A DNA stretch of 64,000 nt. Origin: Betaproteobacteria bacterium (GTDB lineage Bacteria; Pseudomonadota; Gammaproteobacteria; Burkholderiales; Burkholderiaceae_C). Below the pieces are notes generated by a model. It was not told the origin of the DNA and did not search any database. It saw only the letters and a program-made list of their open reading frames with translations. Positions 46,191-58,463 of the stretch are shown one piece after another (within the stretch, counting starts at the first letter, position 1; each line of letters starts with the position of its first letter). The position numbers and the translations under genes were made by a program. The DNA lies in contig JABCYW010000012.1 in the NCBI GenBank assembly GCA_013289985.1, positions 1 to 64,000 of the forward strand. Direction: 5' to 3'.

Positions 46191-49109
46191 TTACTGACAG
46201 GCCTCGCAGGTCGGGTCGTCGACACCGCAGAACTTGATGTCGGTGGCCGGAGATTCACTGAGCATGGCTTGTGCCTGCGCCGCGATGGCGTCCATCGCGG
46301 ACAGTCCGCCGGACGACTGCGACGACGGCACCGAGTTGAGCTGCTTGCGGTCGACCGTGCTCTTCTCCGCGTGCGTCGCGCCCATCGTGCGCAGGTAGTA
46401 CGTGGTCTTCAGGCCGCGCAGCCACGCCAGCTTGTAGGTCTCGTCGAGCTTCTTGCCCGACGCGCCCGACAGGTAGATGTTGAGCGACTGCGCCTGGTCG
46501 ATCCACTTCTGGCGGCGCGAGCCGGCTTCCACCAGCCACGTGGCGTCGACCTCGAACGCGGTGGCGTACAGCGACTTCAGTTCCTCGGGCACGCGATCGA
46601 CGGCGCGCAGCGAGCCGTTGTAGTGCTTCAGGTCCATCAGCATCACGGAGTCCCACAGGCCCAGGCGCTTCAGGTCGCGCACCAGGTACTCGTTGACCAC
46701 CGTGAACTCGCCCGACAGGTTGGACTTCACCGACAGGTTGCCGAACGCCGGCTCGATCGACGCATCGACGCCGATGATGTTGGAGATGGTCGCGGTGGGG
46801 GCGATGGCCACGCAGTTGGAGTTGCGCATGCCGTGCTGGGCGATCCTGGCGCGCAGCGCGTCCCAGTCCAGCGTCATCGACCGATCCACTTCCACGTAGC
46901 CGCCGCGGTGCTTGGCGAGCAGGTCGATGGAGTCGAACGGCAGGATGCCCTTGTCCCACAGCGAGCCCTTGAACGACGAGTAGCGGCCGCGTTCGGCGGC
47001 GAGTTCGGTGGACGCCGAGTACGCGTAGTAGCAGACCGCCTCCATCGACCGATCGGCGAATTCGACGGCAGCTTCGCTGGCGTACGGCGTGCGCAGCTGG
47101 TACAGGCAATCCTGGAAGCCCATGATGCCCAGGCCCACCGGGCGATGGCGCAGGTTGGAGTCGCGCGCCTTCTTGACCGCGTAGTAATTGATGTCGATGA
47201 CGTTGTCGAGCATGCGCATCGCGGTGCGCACGGTCTTCTGCAGCTTCGAGTGGTCGATGGTCATCGCGCCGTCGGCCGTGGCCACCAGGTGCTGGGCCAG
47301 GTTGACGGAGCCGAGGTTGCAGACCGCGATCTCGGTGTCGCTGGTGTTGAGCGTGATCTCGGTGCACAGGTTGGACGAGTGCACCACGCCCACGTGCTGC
47401 TGCGGCGAGCGCACGTTGCAGGCGTCCTTGAAGGTGATCCAGGGATGGCCGGTCTCGAACAGCATCGACAGCATGCGGCGCCACAGGTCCTTGGCCGGGA
47501 GGCGCTTGAACAGCTTGATCTCGCCGCGGTCGGCCTTGGCCTCGTAGGCCGTGTAGGCCTCCTCGAACTTCAGGCCGATCAGGTCGTGCAGGTCGGGGCA
47601 GGTGGACGGCGAGAACAGCGTCCAGTCGCCGCCTTCCATCACGCGGCGCATGAACAGGTCGGGAATCCAGTTCGCCGTGTTCATGTCGTGGGTGCGGCGG
47701 CGGTCGTCGCCGGTGTTCTTGCGCAGCTCCAGGAACTCCTCGATGTCCAGGTGCCACGTCTCCAGGTACGCGCAGACCGCGCCCTTGCGCTTGCCGCCCT
47801 GGTTGACGGCGACGGCCGTGTCGTTGACGACCTTGAGGAAGGGCACGACGCCCTGGCTCTTGCCGTTGGTGCCCTTGATATAGGAGCCGAGCGCGCGGAC
47901 GTTGGTCCAGTCGTTGCCCAGGCCGCCGGCGAACTTCGACAGCAGCGCGTTCTCCTTCAGCGCCTCGTAGATGCCGTCGAGGTCGTCGGCCACGGTCGTC
48001 AGGTAGCAGCTGGACAGCTGCGAACGGCGCGTGCCGGCGTTGAACAGCGTGGGCGTGCTGGACATGAAGTCGAACGTCGACAGCACGTTGTAGAACTCGA
48101 TGGCGCGCGCCTCGCGGTCGATCTCGCCCAGCGACAGGCCCATGGCCACGCGCATGAAGAACGCCTGCGGCAGCTCGATGCGCTCGTCGTTGTCGTGCAG
48201 GAAGTAGCGGTCGTAGAGGGTCTGCAGGCCGAGGTAGTCGAACTGCATGTCGCGCGACGCGTCGAGCGCGGCGCCCAGCTTGGCCAGGTCGTACTGCGCC
48301 AGCTTCTCGTCCAGCAGCTCGGCCTTGATGCCGCGCTTGATGAACTTGGGGAAGTACTCGGCGTAGCGCTCGGACATCTGCTCCTGCGACACCTCCTCGC
48401 CCAGGATCTCGCGACGGATCGTGTGCATCAGCAGGCGCGCGGTGGCGCGCGTGTAGCCGGGTTCCTTCTCGATCAGCGTGCGCGAGGCCAGGATGGCGGC
48501 CTTGTAGACCTCGTCCATCGGGACGCCGTCGTACAGGTTGCGGCGGGTCTCGGCGAACACCGGCTCGGCGGTGACGTCCGGGCCGAGGTCGGCGCACGCG
48601 GCGACGATCAGCGAATGCAGGTGCGCGACATCGAGCGGCACGCGCTCGCCCTTGTCGGTGACGAACAGCTCGGGCTCGGCGACCTTCGCCTCGACCTGGC
48701 CGGACTTCTGGCGATCCTGCGCACGGCGCTCGCGGTACAGCACGTAGGCGCGGGCGACCTCATGGTGGCTGCCGCGCATCAGGCCCAGTTCGACCTGGTC
48801 CTGGATGTCCTCGATGTGGAAGGTGCCGCCGGCCGGGCGCGAGCGCAGCAGGGCGCGCACCACGCTCTCGGTGAGGCCGTCGACGGTCTCGCGCACGCTG
48901 GCCGAGGCCGCGCCCTGCGTGCCATGGACGGCCAGGAAGGCCTTCATCAGCGCGACGGCGATCTTGCTGGGTTCGAACGAGACCACGGCGCCGTTGCGGC
49001 GCAGGATCTGGTAGCCCTGGTAGGCGGAGTGCGTGCCGGCGCCCGTCTGGGCAGGCGCGACGCGCGCCGCGACTCCGGTCTCGTTGATGGTGGATGCGAT
49101 TCCCTGCAT
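46191..49109 (-). CDS. nrdA: Class I ribonucleotide reductase alpha (catalytic) subunit
   Basis: 972 residues. An N-terminal ATP cone (about 34-115, QILRRNGAVVSFEPSKIAVALMKAF), a second cone-like region, then the catalytic barrel with SSCYLTT, NLCTEITLNTSD (radical Cys and Glu) and AVCNLGSVNL. The C-terminal redox pair is CEAC. It makes dNDPs from NDPs. The ATP cone implies dATP feedback control. It is read from a long leader with two NrdR-like boxes about 300 bp upstream; nrdB follows 314 bp downstream. Confidence 0.96.
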   Translation of the reverse strand: MQGIASTINETGVAARVAPAQTGAGTHSAYQGYQILRRNGAVVSFEPSKIAVALMKAFLAVHGTQGAASASVRETVDGLTESVVRALLRSRPAGGTFHIEDIQDQVELGLMRGSHHEVARAYVLYRERRAQDRQKSGQVEAKVAEPELFVTDKGERVPLDVAHLHSLIVAACADLGPDVTAEPVFAETRRNLYDGVPMDEVYKAAILASRTLIEKEPGYTRATARLLMHTIRREILGEEVSQEQMSERYAEYFPKFIKRGIKAELLDEKLAQYDLAKLGAALDASRDMQFDYLGLQTLYDRYFLHDNDERIELPQAFFMRVAMGLSLGEIDREARAIEFYNVLSTFDFMSSTPTLFNAGTRRSQLSSCYLTTVADDLDGIYEALKENALLSKFAGGLGNDWTNVRALGSYIKGTNGKSQGVVPFLKVVNDTAVAVNQGGKRKGAVCAYLETWHLDIEEFLELRKNTGDDRRRTHDMNTANWIPDLFMRRVMEGGDWTLFSPSTCPDLHDLIGLKFEEAYTAYEAKADRGEIKLFKRLPAKDLWRRMLSMLFETGHPWITFKDACNVRSPQQHVGVVHSSNLCTEITLNTSDTEIAVCNLGSVNLAQHLVATADGAMTIDHSKLQKTVRTAMRMLDNVIDINYYAVKKARDSNLRHRPVGLGIMGFQDCLYQLRTPYASEAAVEFADRSMEAVCYYAYSASTELAAERGRYSSFKGSLWDKGILPFDSIDLLAKHRGGYVEVDRSMTLDWDALRARIAQHGMRNSNCVAIAPTATISNIIGVDASIEPAFGNLSVKSNLSGEFTVVNEYLVRDLKRLGLWDSVMLMDLKHYNGSLRAVDRVPEELKSLYATAFEVDATWLVEAGSRRQKWIDQAQSLNIYLSGASGKKLDETYKLAWLRGLKTTYYLRTMGATHAEKSTVDRKQLNSVPSSQSSGGLSAMDAIAAQAQAMLSESPATDIKFCGVDDPTCEACQ

Positions 49110-49406
49110 GGCGACCCCTTCTTGCTTTATCTGAAAACGGAAAAACCTGTGGATGACTTGTGCGTACCGTGTGCAGAACTCTCAGTACCGACACACAAAG
49201 CCGCGGCCGGCCTCGCTTGAAAACGAGGCGTGCGCGACGACGTGTGGAGGAACTACCCGCTCGGCGAGACCGAGGACATCACTCCGGATTGCTGCGGTGG
49301 TCGGCCAGTGCCGGCAGGTACCGCGCGGAGTGCGTCGTGAGGGGTAGTCATTGAGCGAATTGCTTCGGTTGACCGATGTTTTACTTTAGCAGGTAAGGGG
49401 AAGACA
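49110..49406 (-). promoter_or_regulatory. Long leader region of nrdA
   Basis: About 300 bp between the NrdR-like boxes and the nrdA start. It includes a DnaA-box-like TCATCCACA (minus strand, 49156-49148, one mismatch to TTATCCACA) and a possible 32-codon leader frame (49351-49253) with no clear ribosome-binding site. No riboswitch consensus was recognised. Confidence 0.45.
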
Positions 49407-49422
49407 ACGCTATAGCTAGTGA
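49407..49422. promoter_or_regulatory. NrdR box 1
   Basis: ACGCTATAGCTAGTGA matches 12 of 16 positions of the NrdR consensus ACACTATATATAGTGT as I know it. Its centre is 31 bp from the centre of box 2. Confidence 0.6.
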
Positions 49423-49437
49423 AAAAAAACAGCCTAG

Positions 49438-49453
49438 GCACTACCCGTAGTGC
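49438..49453. promoter_or_regulatory. NrdR box 2
   Basis: GCACTACCCGTAGTGC has both half-sites CACTA and TAGTG and lies inside a perfect palindrome (GGCACTAC-CC-GTAGTGCC, 49437-49454). It lies exactly three helical turns upstream of box 1 relative to nrdA. Confidence 0.6.
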
Positions 49454-49639
49454 CACACAGGGCTTCAAGAAATCTTGATGACAGGCCTTTCGAAGGCCGG
49501 CTTCGACGCGTTCGGGCAAGCGACGCGCCGCCAACCCGCGCCGTTGCGCGCTCGTCCTGGTCGAACCCGCATGGCTGCTCGCGCCACGCCGCATCGTCCG
49601 CGAACAAGCCGCATGCCGCCGTGTTCCGGCGCGCCGTGT

Positions 49640-50221
49640 TCAGGCCCCGTGCGGCCCCGCGGGCGGGATGCGGTCCGCGTCCCAGTGCAGCCGGGCGGCG
49701 AGCTCGCGCCAGTCGAAGCCGGGCCCCGGATCGATCTTGCGGCCGGGCGCCACGTGCTCGTGCCCGACGACGTGGCGAACGGCACGAACGCGGTCGATGG
49801 CCGGCAGCAGCCGCTCGAGCGCCGCGTACTGCGCGGGCTCGAAGGCGTCGCCCTCGAGACCCTCCAGCTCGATGCCGATCGACCAGTCGTTGGCCGCCTC
49901 GCGGCCGTCCCACGACGAACGGCCGGCATGCCAGGCGCGGTCGGCGATGGACACGAACTGCAGCACCGACCCGTCGCGCCGCACCACGAAGTGCGCGGAA
50001 ACCTCGAGGCCGCGGATGGTCTCGAAATAGGGATGGGCCGACCAGTCGAGCGTGTTGGTGAACAGCCGCCGGATGCCATCGCCGCCGTACTCGCCGGGCG
50101 GCAGGCTGATGGAGTGCAGCACCACGGTGTCCACGCGCGCGCCGGCGGGCCGCGCGGAGAAGTTGGGCGACGGCACGCGCGCCGCGTCGCGCCACCAGCC
50201 GTCGTCCCACTCGGCGCTCAC
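49640..50221 (-). CDS. ampD: 1,6-anhydro-N-acetylmuramoyl-L-alanine amidase
   Basis: 193 residues, amidase_2 fold. Zinc ligands His36 (VVLHSIS), His154 and Asp164 (GHEHVAPGRKIDPGPGFDW); the last two have the same numbers as in E. coli AmpD. It cleaves anhydro-muropeptides in cell-wall recycling and, through them, sets AmpC beta-lactamase induction. No signal peptide, consistent with a cytoplasmic enzyme. Convergent with nothing; 76 bp after pilR on the same strand. Confidence 0.94.
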   Translation of the reverse strand: MSAEWDDGWWRDAARVPSPNFSARPAGARVDTVVLHSISLPPGEYGGDGIRRLFTNTLDWSAHPYFETIRGLEVSAHFVVRRDGSVLQFVSIADRAWHAGRSSWDGREAANDWSIGIELEGLEGDAFEPAQYAALERLLPAIDRVRAVRHVVGHEHVAPGRKIDPGPGFDWRELAARLHWDADRIPPAGPHGA

Positions 50222-50297
50222 AAGGCTACCCTCCGCCTATCGGCTGCGGTGTGACCGACTTCGGAGGGAACGCCTTCGGGCGGCCGGGCGGCGCTCA

Positions 50298-51841
<1,544 letters not shown>

Positions 51842-51845
<4 letters not shown>

Positions 51846-53686
51846 AGGACCAGCCTGCCTTCGACCGAGGTCAGCGATTCACGCGGCATCATCACCTCGA
51901 ACACATTGCAGTGGCGATCGTCGTGGCGCCGGAAGTCGATCCGGGCGCCGTGGCGTTCACAGAGTTCCCGGCAAATGTACAACCCGAGGCCCGTGCCGCG
52001 GCTGCGCGTGGAATGGAAGGGCTCGAACAGGTAGGGCTCCACGTCGAGCGGGATCGGCTCGCCGTCGCTGGCCACCGACAGGCGCGCCCAGGCGCCGTCC
52101 TCGCCCGGCTCGAGCTCGATGCGCACGCCGCCGGGCGCGGGGCTGGCGTGGCGGATCGCGTTGTCCAGCAGGTTCACCAGCACGCGGCGCAGGTGGTCGG
52201 AATCGAAGACCACGCCCACCGGGGCGGGCGGCAGCAGCACCTGCAGCCGGCTCGCGCTGCCCAGCGTCAGGCCCACGGTGCGCGCCCATTCGCTGCAGAT
52301 GCTGGCGATCTCGGCCGTGACGTCCAGCGTGCGCGACGGCGACAGCGACCCTGGCGCCGCCTCCATCACGTCGTCGACGATGCGGCGCAGGCGCTCGATG
52401 TTGTCGGTCATGATGCGGATCAGCCGGCGCTGGTCGGGCCGCAACTCGTCTTCCTCCAGCAGCGCGTTGGCCTGCGAGATCGCGGCCAGCGGATTGCGGA
52501 TCTCGTGCGCCACGCCGGCCGAGATGCGGCCCATCGCGGCCAGCCGTTCCTGGCGCAGGCGCGCCTGCACCGCGCGCAGCTCCTCGATGAACAGCACGCA
52601 CAGCGGCTCGTCGGCCGGGGCGGTGTCGTTGCCGTCGGAGCGGCTGCGCGTGAAGCGCCCGCGGATGTGCAGCGCGCGGCGCGTGCCGTCCTCCAGCTGG
52701 ATGTTGAGGTCCACCGGCGCGGGCGGCCAGTTGCCGGCGCCGAACGCGTGCTCGACCGCGTCGGCCAGCACCAGCCAGCCCGGATGCAGCCGCAGCGAGA
52801 ACGGCGGCGACGGGCAGCGCGAGGCCTGCGCCACCAGCAGCCGGCGCGCCGACGGATTGGCGGCGCGCACGCGCAGCTGGCGGTCGATCACGATCACGCC
52901 GTCGGCCATGTCCTCGATGACCAGCCGGCTCAGCTGGGCCTGCTGGCGCGCGCGCTCGCGGCTGTCGCGCGCCGTGCGTTCCTCGTGCGCGAGGCGCATC
53001 GACAGCTCGCCCGCCAGCAGCGCCACCACGAACAGGCCGATGCCGCTGAGGCCGGCCTGCGACATCAGCGCCGCCGAGTCGGGCACGGAGCCGGCGACGC
53101 GCGCGGCCGCGCCCAGCAGCATCAGCGCGACGCCGGCGGCCGTCGCCAGCGCGGGCAGCCGCGGTGTGAGGATGCCGGCCATCAGCACCGGCAGCACCAG
53201 CAGCGCGGTGAAGTTCAGGCTGGAGGTGGGATCGATCCAGTGGATGGCGCCGAAGCACAGCAGGTCGACGCCGATCGTCATCCACCACTGCCAGCGCGCG
53301 GACTGCAGTGTCCGCAACACGCGCAGCTGGTCGGTGAGCCACCAGATCGAGGCCTGCACCACGTAGGCACCGCACAGGATCAGCGGCGCGCTGATGAAGT
53401 AGTGGTTGGTGGCCGCGCCCATCAAGGCGATGGCCAGCACGAGCGCCACGCCGAGCGCCGCGCGCGCCGCAACGTAGGTGCCGAAGATGCGCCGCAGCGC
53501 ATGGCCGGCCAGCGGCCGCAGCACCGGGTTGGGCACGCTCCAGCGGCCGCCGTCGGCCCCGGCCGCCGGCGCCTGGTCGAGCGAGCCTTCCAGCGCGCTG
53601 AACCACGACTCCTCGGGCAGCCCCGCGTTCGCGCCCTCGCGCGACTTGGCCGCGCGGGCCGCCTTGCGCTGGCGGCTACCCCACAT
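51842..53686 (-). CDS. pilS: PilS, membrane histidine kinase
   Basis: 614 residues. A cytoplasmic N-terminus, about six transmembrane helices (about 72-230), a PAS-like domain (about 265-385), then DHp with phospho-His in GVAHEIRNPLAAIS (about 393) and HATPase with LLDNAIRHA and RGTGLGLYICREL. In Pseudomonas PilS senses PilA in the membrane and phosphorylates PilR. It overlaps pilR by 4 bp and follows a small zinc-ribbon gene after 14 bp. Confidence 0.92.
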
Positions 53687-53700
53687 GGACGGCTCGGCGT

Positions 53701-53940
53701 CTATTCACGCGGCCCCGCGTCGCGATGCGCGGTGCAGCAGTACAGGCGCGCACCATCGCGGACAGCCTCCGACGCGGGAAAGTGCAGGCCGCAGCGGGCG
53801 CAATCGACCATCGCCTCCGGCGCCGGGGGCGGCGCGCCGTACGGCGCCCGCGAGCGCGGCGGCGCCGCGCGTTGCTTCGGCCGCAGCATCAGCCAGGCGA
53901 CGACGCCCAGCGCCACCCACAGCAGCAGGCGAAAGATCAT
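53701..53940 (-). CDS. PP0621-type small membrane protein with zinc-ribbon
   Basis: 79 residues: one N-terminal transmembrane helix (MIFRLLLWVALGVVAWLML), a Pro/Arg linker and a short zinc-binding knuckle with CARCGLHFPASEA and CCTAHRD. Function unknown; family members occupy this position between the CcsA-like gene and pilS. Its start overlaps the upstream stop by one base (TGATG). Confidence 0.8.
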   Translation of the reverse strand: MIFRLLLWVALGVVAWLMLRPKQRAAPPRSRAPYGAPPPAPEAMVDCARCGLHFPASEAVRDGARLYCCTAHRDAGPRE

Positions 53941-54740
53941 CAGCTTCCCAATCCGGTGGGCGCACGCTGCAGCACCACCTCGAACACGAAGCGCGAGCCC
54001 GCGTAGGCCAGCAGCACGAGCACGGCGCCGGCGTAGACCCAGCGCGTGGCCTGGCGGCCGCGCCAGCCGCGCGTGCGGCGCCCCACGATGAGCGCCGCGA
54101 ACGTGGCCCAGCTGGCCAGCGACAGCACCGTCTTGTGGTCGGCCCAGTGCCAGTGCACCACCGTCGCCAGGCCGATGAGGATGGCCAGCGTCAACACGAC
54201 GAAGCCGGCCTCGACGAACAGGAAGGTGAGCCGCTCCAGCGACAGCAGCGGCATGCCCAGCAGCCCGGCGCCGTCCTTCTGGCGCATCTGGCGTTCGGCC
54301 GCGTCCAGCATCGCGGCGTGCACCACGGCCACGCCGAACAGCGCGTAGGCGGCGATGCCGAGAGTCCAGTGCAGCGGCGCGTAGACCGAGTTGGCCATCC
54401 TCACGACGTCGCCCGGGAAGGCGAGCGCCAGCAGCACGCTGGCCGCGCCGATGAGCGCGAAGATGCGGCGCAGCCCGGAGATGGGCACGAGCCGCGTCTC
54501 GGTGAAATGCACGGCCAGCACGAGCCACGCGGTGAGCGACAGCACGGGCGCGAAGCCCCAGCGGATGCCCTGGCCCGCCTCGGCCTCGCCCACGAAGGTG
54601 GCCACCGCCCACAGGCCGTGCAGCACCAGCGCGAGCACCTGCGCCCGCGCTCCCCACGCGGGGCGGCCGACGGCCGACAGCGCATAGGCGCAGACGGCGG
54701 CCCAGGCGAGCGCATGGACGGGGGCGGACGATAGAATCAT
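53940..54740 (-). CDS. CcsA/HemX-type cytochrome assembly protein
   Basis: 266 residues with about eight hydrophobic helices. Histidines in HWHWADHKTVLSLASW and HWTLGIAAYALFGVAVVHAA fit the heme-handling CcsA/CcmC-like fold (YpjD group). It may take part in cytochrome c maturation or tetrapyrrole handling; the partner is unknown. Divergent from ffh, 35 bp apart, and upstream of the zinc-ribbon gene and pilSR. Confidence 0.82.
   Translation of the reverse strand: MILSSAPVHALAWAAVCAYALSAVGRPAWGARAQVLALVLHGLWAVATFVGEAEAGQGIRWGFAPVLSLTAWLVLAVHFTETRLVPISGLRRIFALIGAASVLLALAFPGDVVRMANSVYAPLHWTLGIAAYALFGVAVVHAAMLDAAERQMRQKDGAGLLGMPLLSLERLTFLFVEAGFVVLTLAILIGLATVVHWHWADHKTVLSLASWATFAALIVGRRTRGWRGRQATRWVYAGAVLVLLAYAGSRFVFEVVLQRAPTGLGS
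54732..54737 (+). promoter_or_regulatory. Candidate -10 box of ffh
   Basis: TAGAAT, 38 bp before the ffh start, inside the first codons of the divergent CcsA-like gene. The -35 would lie within that gene; no strong hexamer seen. Confidence 0.4.
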
Positions 54741-54775
54741 CCCTGCAGTTTACCGGGGCGCGACGCGCTCATCAC

Positions 54776-56146
54776 ATGGCCTCCACCCTCACCGACCGCC
54801 TGTCACGCCTCGTCAAGACGATGCGCGGCCAGGCCCGCATCACCGAATCCAACGTCCAGGACATGCTGCGCGAAGTGCGCATGGCCCTGCTGGAAGCCGA
54901 CGTGGCGCTGCCCGTCGTGCGCGACTTCATCGCCCGCGTGAAGGACAAGGCGCTGGGCCAGGAAGTGGTGGCCTCGCTCACGCCGGGCCAGGTGCTCGTC
55001 AGCATCGTGCAGAAGGAACTCGCCGCCACGATGGGCGAGGGCATCTCCGACATCAACCTCGCGGTGCAGCCGCCCGCCGTCATCCTGATGGCCGGCCTGC
55101 AGGGCGCCGGCAAGACCACCACCACCGCCAAGCTCGCCAAGCACCTCATCGAGAAGCGCAAGAAGAAGGTGCTCACGGTGTCGGGCGACGTCTACCGCCC
55201 GGCCGCCATCGAGCAGCTGAAGACGGTCACGAAGCAGGCCGGCGCCGAGTGGTTCCCGTCTACACCCGACCAGAAGCCGCACGACATCGCAGTAGCCGCC
55301 ATCGACTACGCGAAGCGCCACTACTTCGACGTGCTGCTGGTCGACACGGCCGGCCGCCTGGCCATCGACGAGCTGTTGATGGCCGAGATCAAGGACCTGC
55401 ACGCGCTGCTGAACCCCGTCGAGACGCTGTTCGTCGTCGACGCGATGCAGGGCCAGGACGCCATCAACACCGCCAAGGCCTTCAAGGAGGCGCTGCCGCT
55501 CACCGGCATCGTGCTCACCAAGCTCGACGGCGATTCCCGCGGCGGCGCGGCACTGTCGGTGCGGCAGATCACCGGCGCGCCCATCAAGTTCGCCGGCACG
55601 TCCGAGAAGATCGACGGCCTCGAGGTGTTCGACGCCGACCGCCACGCCGGCCGCGTGCTGGGCATGGGCGACATCGTCGCGCTGGTCGAGGGCGTCACCA
55701 AGGGTCTCGACATCGAGGCCGCGCAGAAGCTCGCCGACAAGGTGCGCTCGGGCAGCGACTTCGACCTGAACGACTTCCTGGCCCAGCTGAGCCAGATGAA
55801 GAAGATGGGCGGCCTCGCCGGCCTGATGGACAAGCTGCCCACCGAGATGACCGCCAAGGCCGGCCAGCCCGACATGGACAAGGCCGAGCGCGACATGCGC
55901 CGCATGGAGGGCATCATCAACTCGATGACCCCGCTGGAACGCCGCAAGCCCGAGCTGCTCAAGGCCAAGCGCAAGTTCCGCGTGGCCAAGGGCGCCGGCG
56001 TGCAGGTGCAGGACGTCAACCGAATGCTCAATCAATATGAGCAAATGCGCGACATGATGAAGAAGATGAAGGGCGGCGGCCTCATGAAGATGATGAAGAA
56101 GATGGGCGGCATGAAGGGAATGATGGGCGGCATGCCCAAGATGTGA
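54776..56146 (+). CDS. ffh: Signal recognition particle protein Ffh
   Basis: 456 residues. N domain (1-90), GTPase with GLQGAGKTTTTAKL (about 109-122), DTAGRLAIDE and TKLDGDSRGGAAL, then a Met-rich M domain (MKKMGGLAGLMDKLP and the C-terminal MMKKMKGGGLMKMM). With 4.5S RNA and FtsY it targets inner-membrane proteins. FtsY is encoded 0.7 kb downstream on the opposite strand. Confidence 0.97.
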   Translation: MASTLTDRLSRLVKTMRGQARITESNVQDMLREVRMALLEADVALPVVRDFIARVKDKALGQEVVASLTPGQVLVSIVQKELAATMGEGISDINLAVQPPAVILMAGLQGAGKTTTTAKLAKHLIEKRKKKVLTVSGDVYRPAAIEQLKTVTKQAGAEWFPSTPDQKPHDIAVAAIDYAKRHYFDVLLVDTAGRLAIDELLMAEIKDLHALLNPVETLFVVDAMQGQDAINTAKAFKEALPLTGIVLTKLDGDSRGGAALSVRQITGAPIKFAGTSEKIDGLEVFDADRHAGRVLGMGDIVALVEGVTKGLDIEAAQKLADKVRSGSDFDLNDFLAQLSQMKKMGGLAGLMDKLPTEMTAKAGQPDMDKAERDMRRMEGIINSMTPLERRKPELLKAKRKFRVAKGAGVQVQDVNRMLNQYEQMRDMMKKMKGGGLMKMMKKMGGMKGMMGGMPKM

Positions 56147-56262
56147 GCCGTGCGCGGGCATTCCTCCCGCGCGCCCGTCGGTTCAATTCGCGTCGCCAGC
56201 AGGGTTCAGTTCCAGCGGATAGGATCGCGGCCTCGTTCGAACGATCCTCGTTGGAGACCGCC

Positions 56263-56808
56263 ATGCTTCGTCGCCTGACCCCGCTGCTCGCCGCGACCGC
56301 CCTGCTCGGGCTCGCCACCACCGCCCACGCCGCGCTCAAGCCCGGCGACGCCGCGCCGCTGTTCACCACCGAGGCCGCGGTCGGCGGCAAGCAGTCGCCG
56401 CTGGTGCTGGCGGACGCGCTCAAGAAGGGGCCGGTGGTGCTGTACTTCTTCCCGAAGTCGTTCACCAGCGGCTGCACGCTGGAGGCACACCTGTTCGCCG
56501 ACGCCACCGGGAAGTTCGCCGCGCTGGGCGCCACCGTCGTGGGCGTCTCGCACGACGACATCGCCACGCAGATCAAGTTCTCCAAGGAGGAGTGCCGCGA
56601 CAAGTTCGCCGTGGCCGCCGACCCCGAGTCGGCCATCATCAAGTCGTACGACGCGAAGATGGCGATGCTGCCGATGTCGGGCCGCATCTCCTACGTGATC
56701 TCGCCGGACGCCAGGATCCTCTACGAGTACTCGAGCATGGATCCGGCCGATCACGTGAAGAACACGATGAAGGCCGTGGAAGACTGGCGCTCCACGCACA
56801 AGCAATGA
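56263..56808 (+). CDS. Periplasmic peroxiredoxin (AhpC/TSA-Bcp type)
   Basis: 181 residues with a Sec signal peptide (MLRRLTPLLAATALLGLATTAHA). The thioredoxin-fold domain has the peroxidatic cysteine in FFPKSFTSGCTLEAHLF and conserved KFAVAADPESAIIKSYD. It reduces peroxides, probably in the periplasm; the reductant is unknown. The ATG at 56263 follows AACGATCCTCGTTGGAGA-type leader; the upstream open frame is not conserved. It ends within a bidirectional terminator shared with ftsY. Confidence 0.87.
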   Translation: MLRRLTPLLAATALLGLATTAHAALKPGDAAPLFTTEAAVGGKQSPLVLADALKKGPVVLYFFPKSFTSGCTLEAHLFADATGKFAALGATVVGVSHDDIATQIKFSKEECRDKFAVAADPESAIIKSYDAKMAMLPMSGRISYVISPDARILYEYSSMDPADHVKNTMKAVEDWRSTHKQ

Positions 56809-56840
56809 AGAACGGGGCCGCGGGCCCCGTTCTTCATTGC
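56802..56840. terminator. Bidirectional terminator between the peroxiredoxin gene and ftsY
   Basis: A perfect 18-bp inverted repeat around GCG: left arm 56802-56819, right arm 56823-56840. The arms contain GAAGAAC and GTTCTTC, so each direction ends in a short T-rich stretch. The left arm covers the peroxiredoxin stop codon. Confidence 0.75.
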
Positions 56841-56850
56841 GCGGCGCGGC

Positions 56851-58020
<1,170 letters not shown>

Positions 58021-58186
58021 GGAGGGAATGGATCTCTCGAAGCGGGCCGGCGACCGCGGCCGCCGGGTCGTCCCGCAGGGGGACGCACGAGGCTCTATGG
58101 TCGGGGCAGACGGGCGCACTGCAAGCCCGAAAGGCCTTTTTCGACATTGTGCCGGCAACCTCTTCCCTATCGGCCGAAAAGTTGCA

Positions 58187-58192
58187 TATAAT
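58187..58192 (+). promoter_or_regulatory. -10 box of the tRNA gene
   Basis: Perfect TATAAT, 9 bp before the mature tRNA 5' end. No strong -35 hexamer. Confidence 0.5.
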
Positions 58193-58201
58193 GGCAGGCT
58201 T

Positions 58202-58278
<77 letters not shown>

Positions 58279-58287
58279 GAACGTCCG

Positions 58288-58322
58288 AAAGCCTTGCGAG
58301 TCACCGACTTGCAAGGCTTTTT
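58288..58322 (+). terminator. Rho-independent terminator of the tRNA gene
   Basis: Stem AAAGCCTTGC / GCAAGGCTTT extended by GAGTC / GACTT around ACC, about 15 bp in total, followed by five T. Confidence 0.9.
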
Positions 58323-58463
58323 CCATTTCTGGCGCCATCTCGCTGATCGAGCATCGCGGCCACGTCGAGGTCGCGAAGCTCACCGGGAACGGCAAGCTCG
58401 CGTCCGATGGCGTCGATTCCAGGAAGTCTCCACAGAGTCCAGGAGTTCCATGCAGGGCAGCCG
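58323..58463. other. Non-coding stretch between the tRNA and arsR
   Basis: No gene. A frame on each strand stays open for some 35-45 codons without a start or a recognised motif, so it may hold a decayed gene end left by insertion. No copy of the tRNA 3' end was seen here. Confidence 0.4.

Noticed and set aside
46191-48597. A 780-codon minus-strand frame overlapping nrdA
   Set aside because: Shifted-frame shadow of nrdA; composition dominated by Arg/Ala/Gly and no domain.
49110-49406. Cobalamin riboswitch upstream of nrdA
   Set aside because: No GCCACTG box or surrounding conserved arms were found; the reductase is class I and does not use cobalamin.
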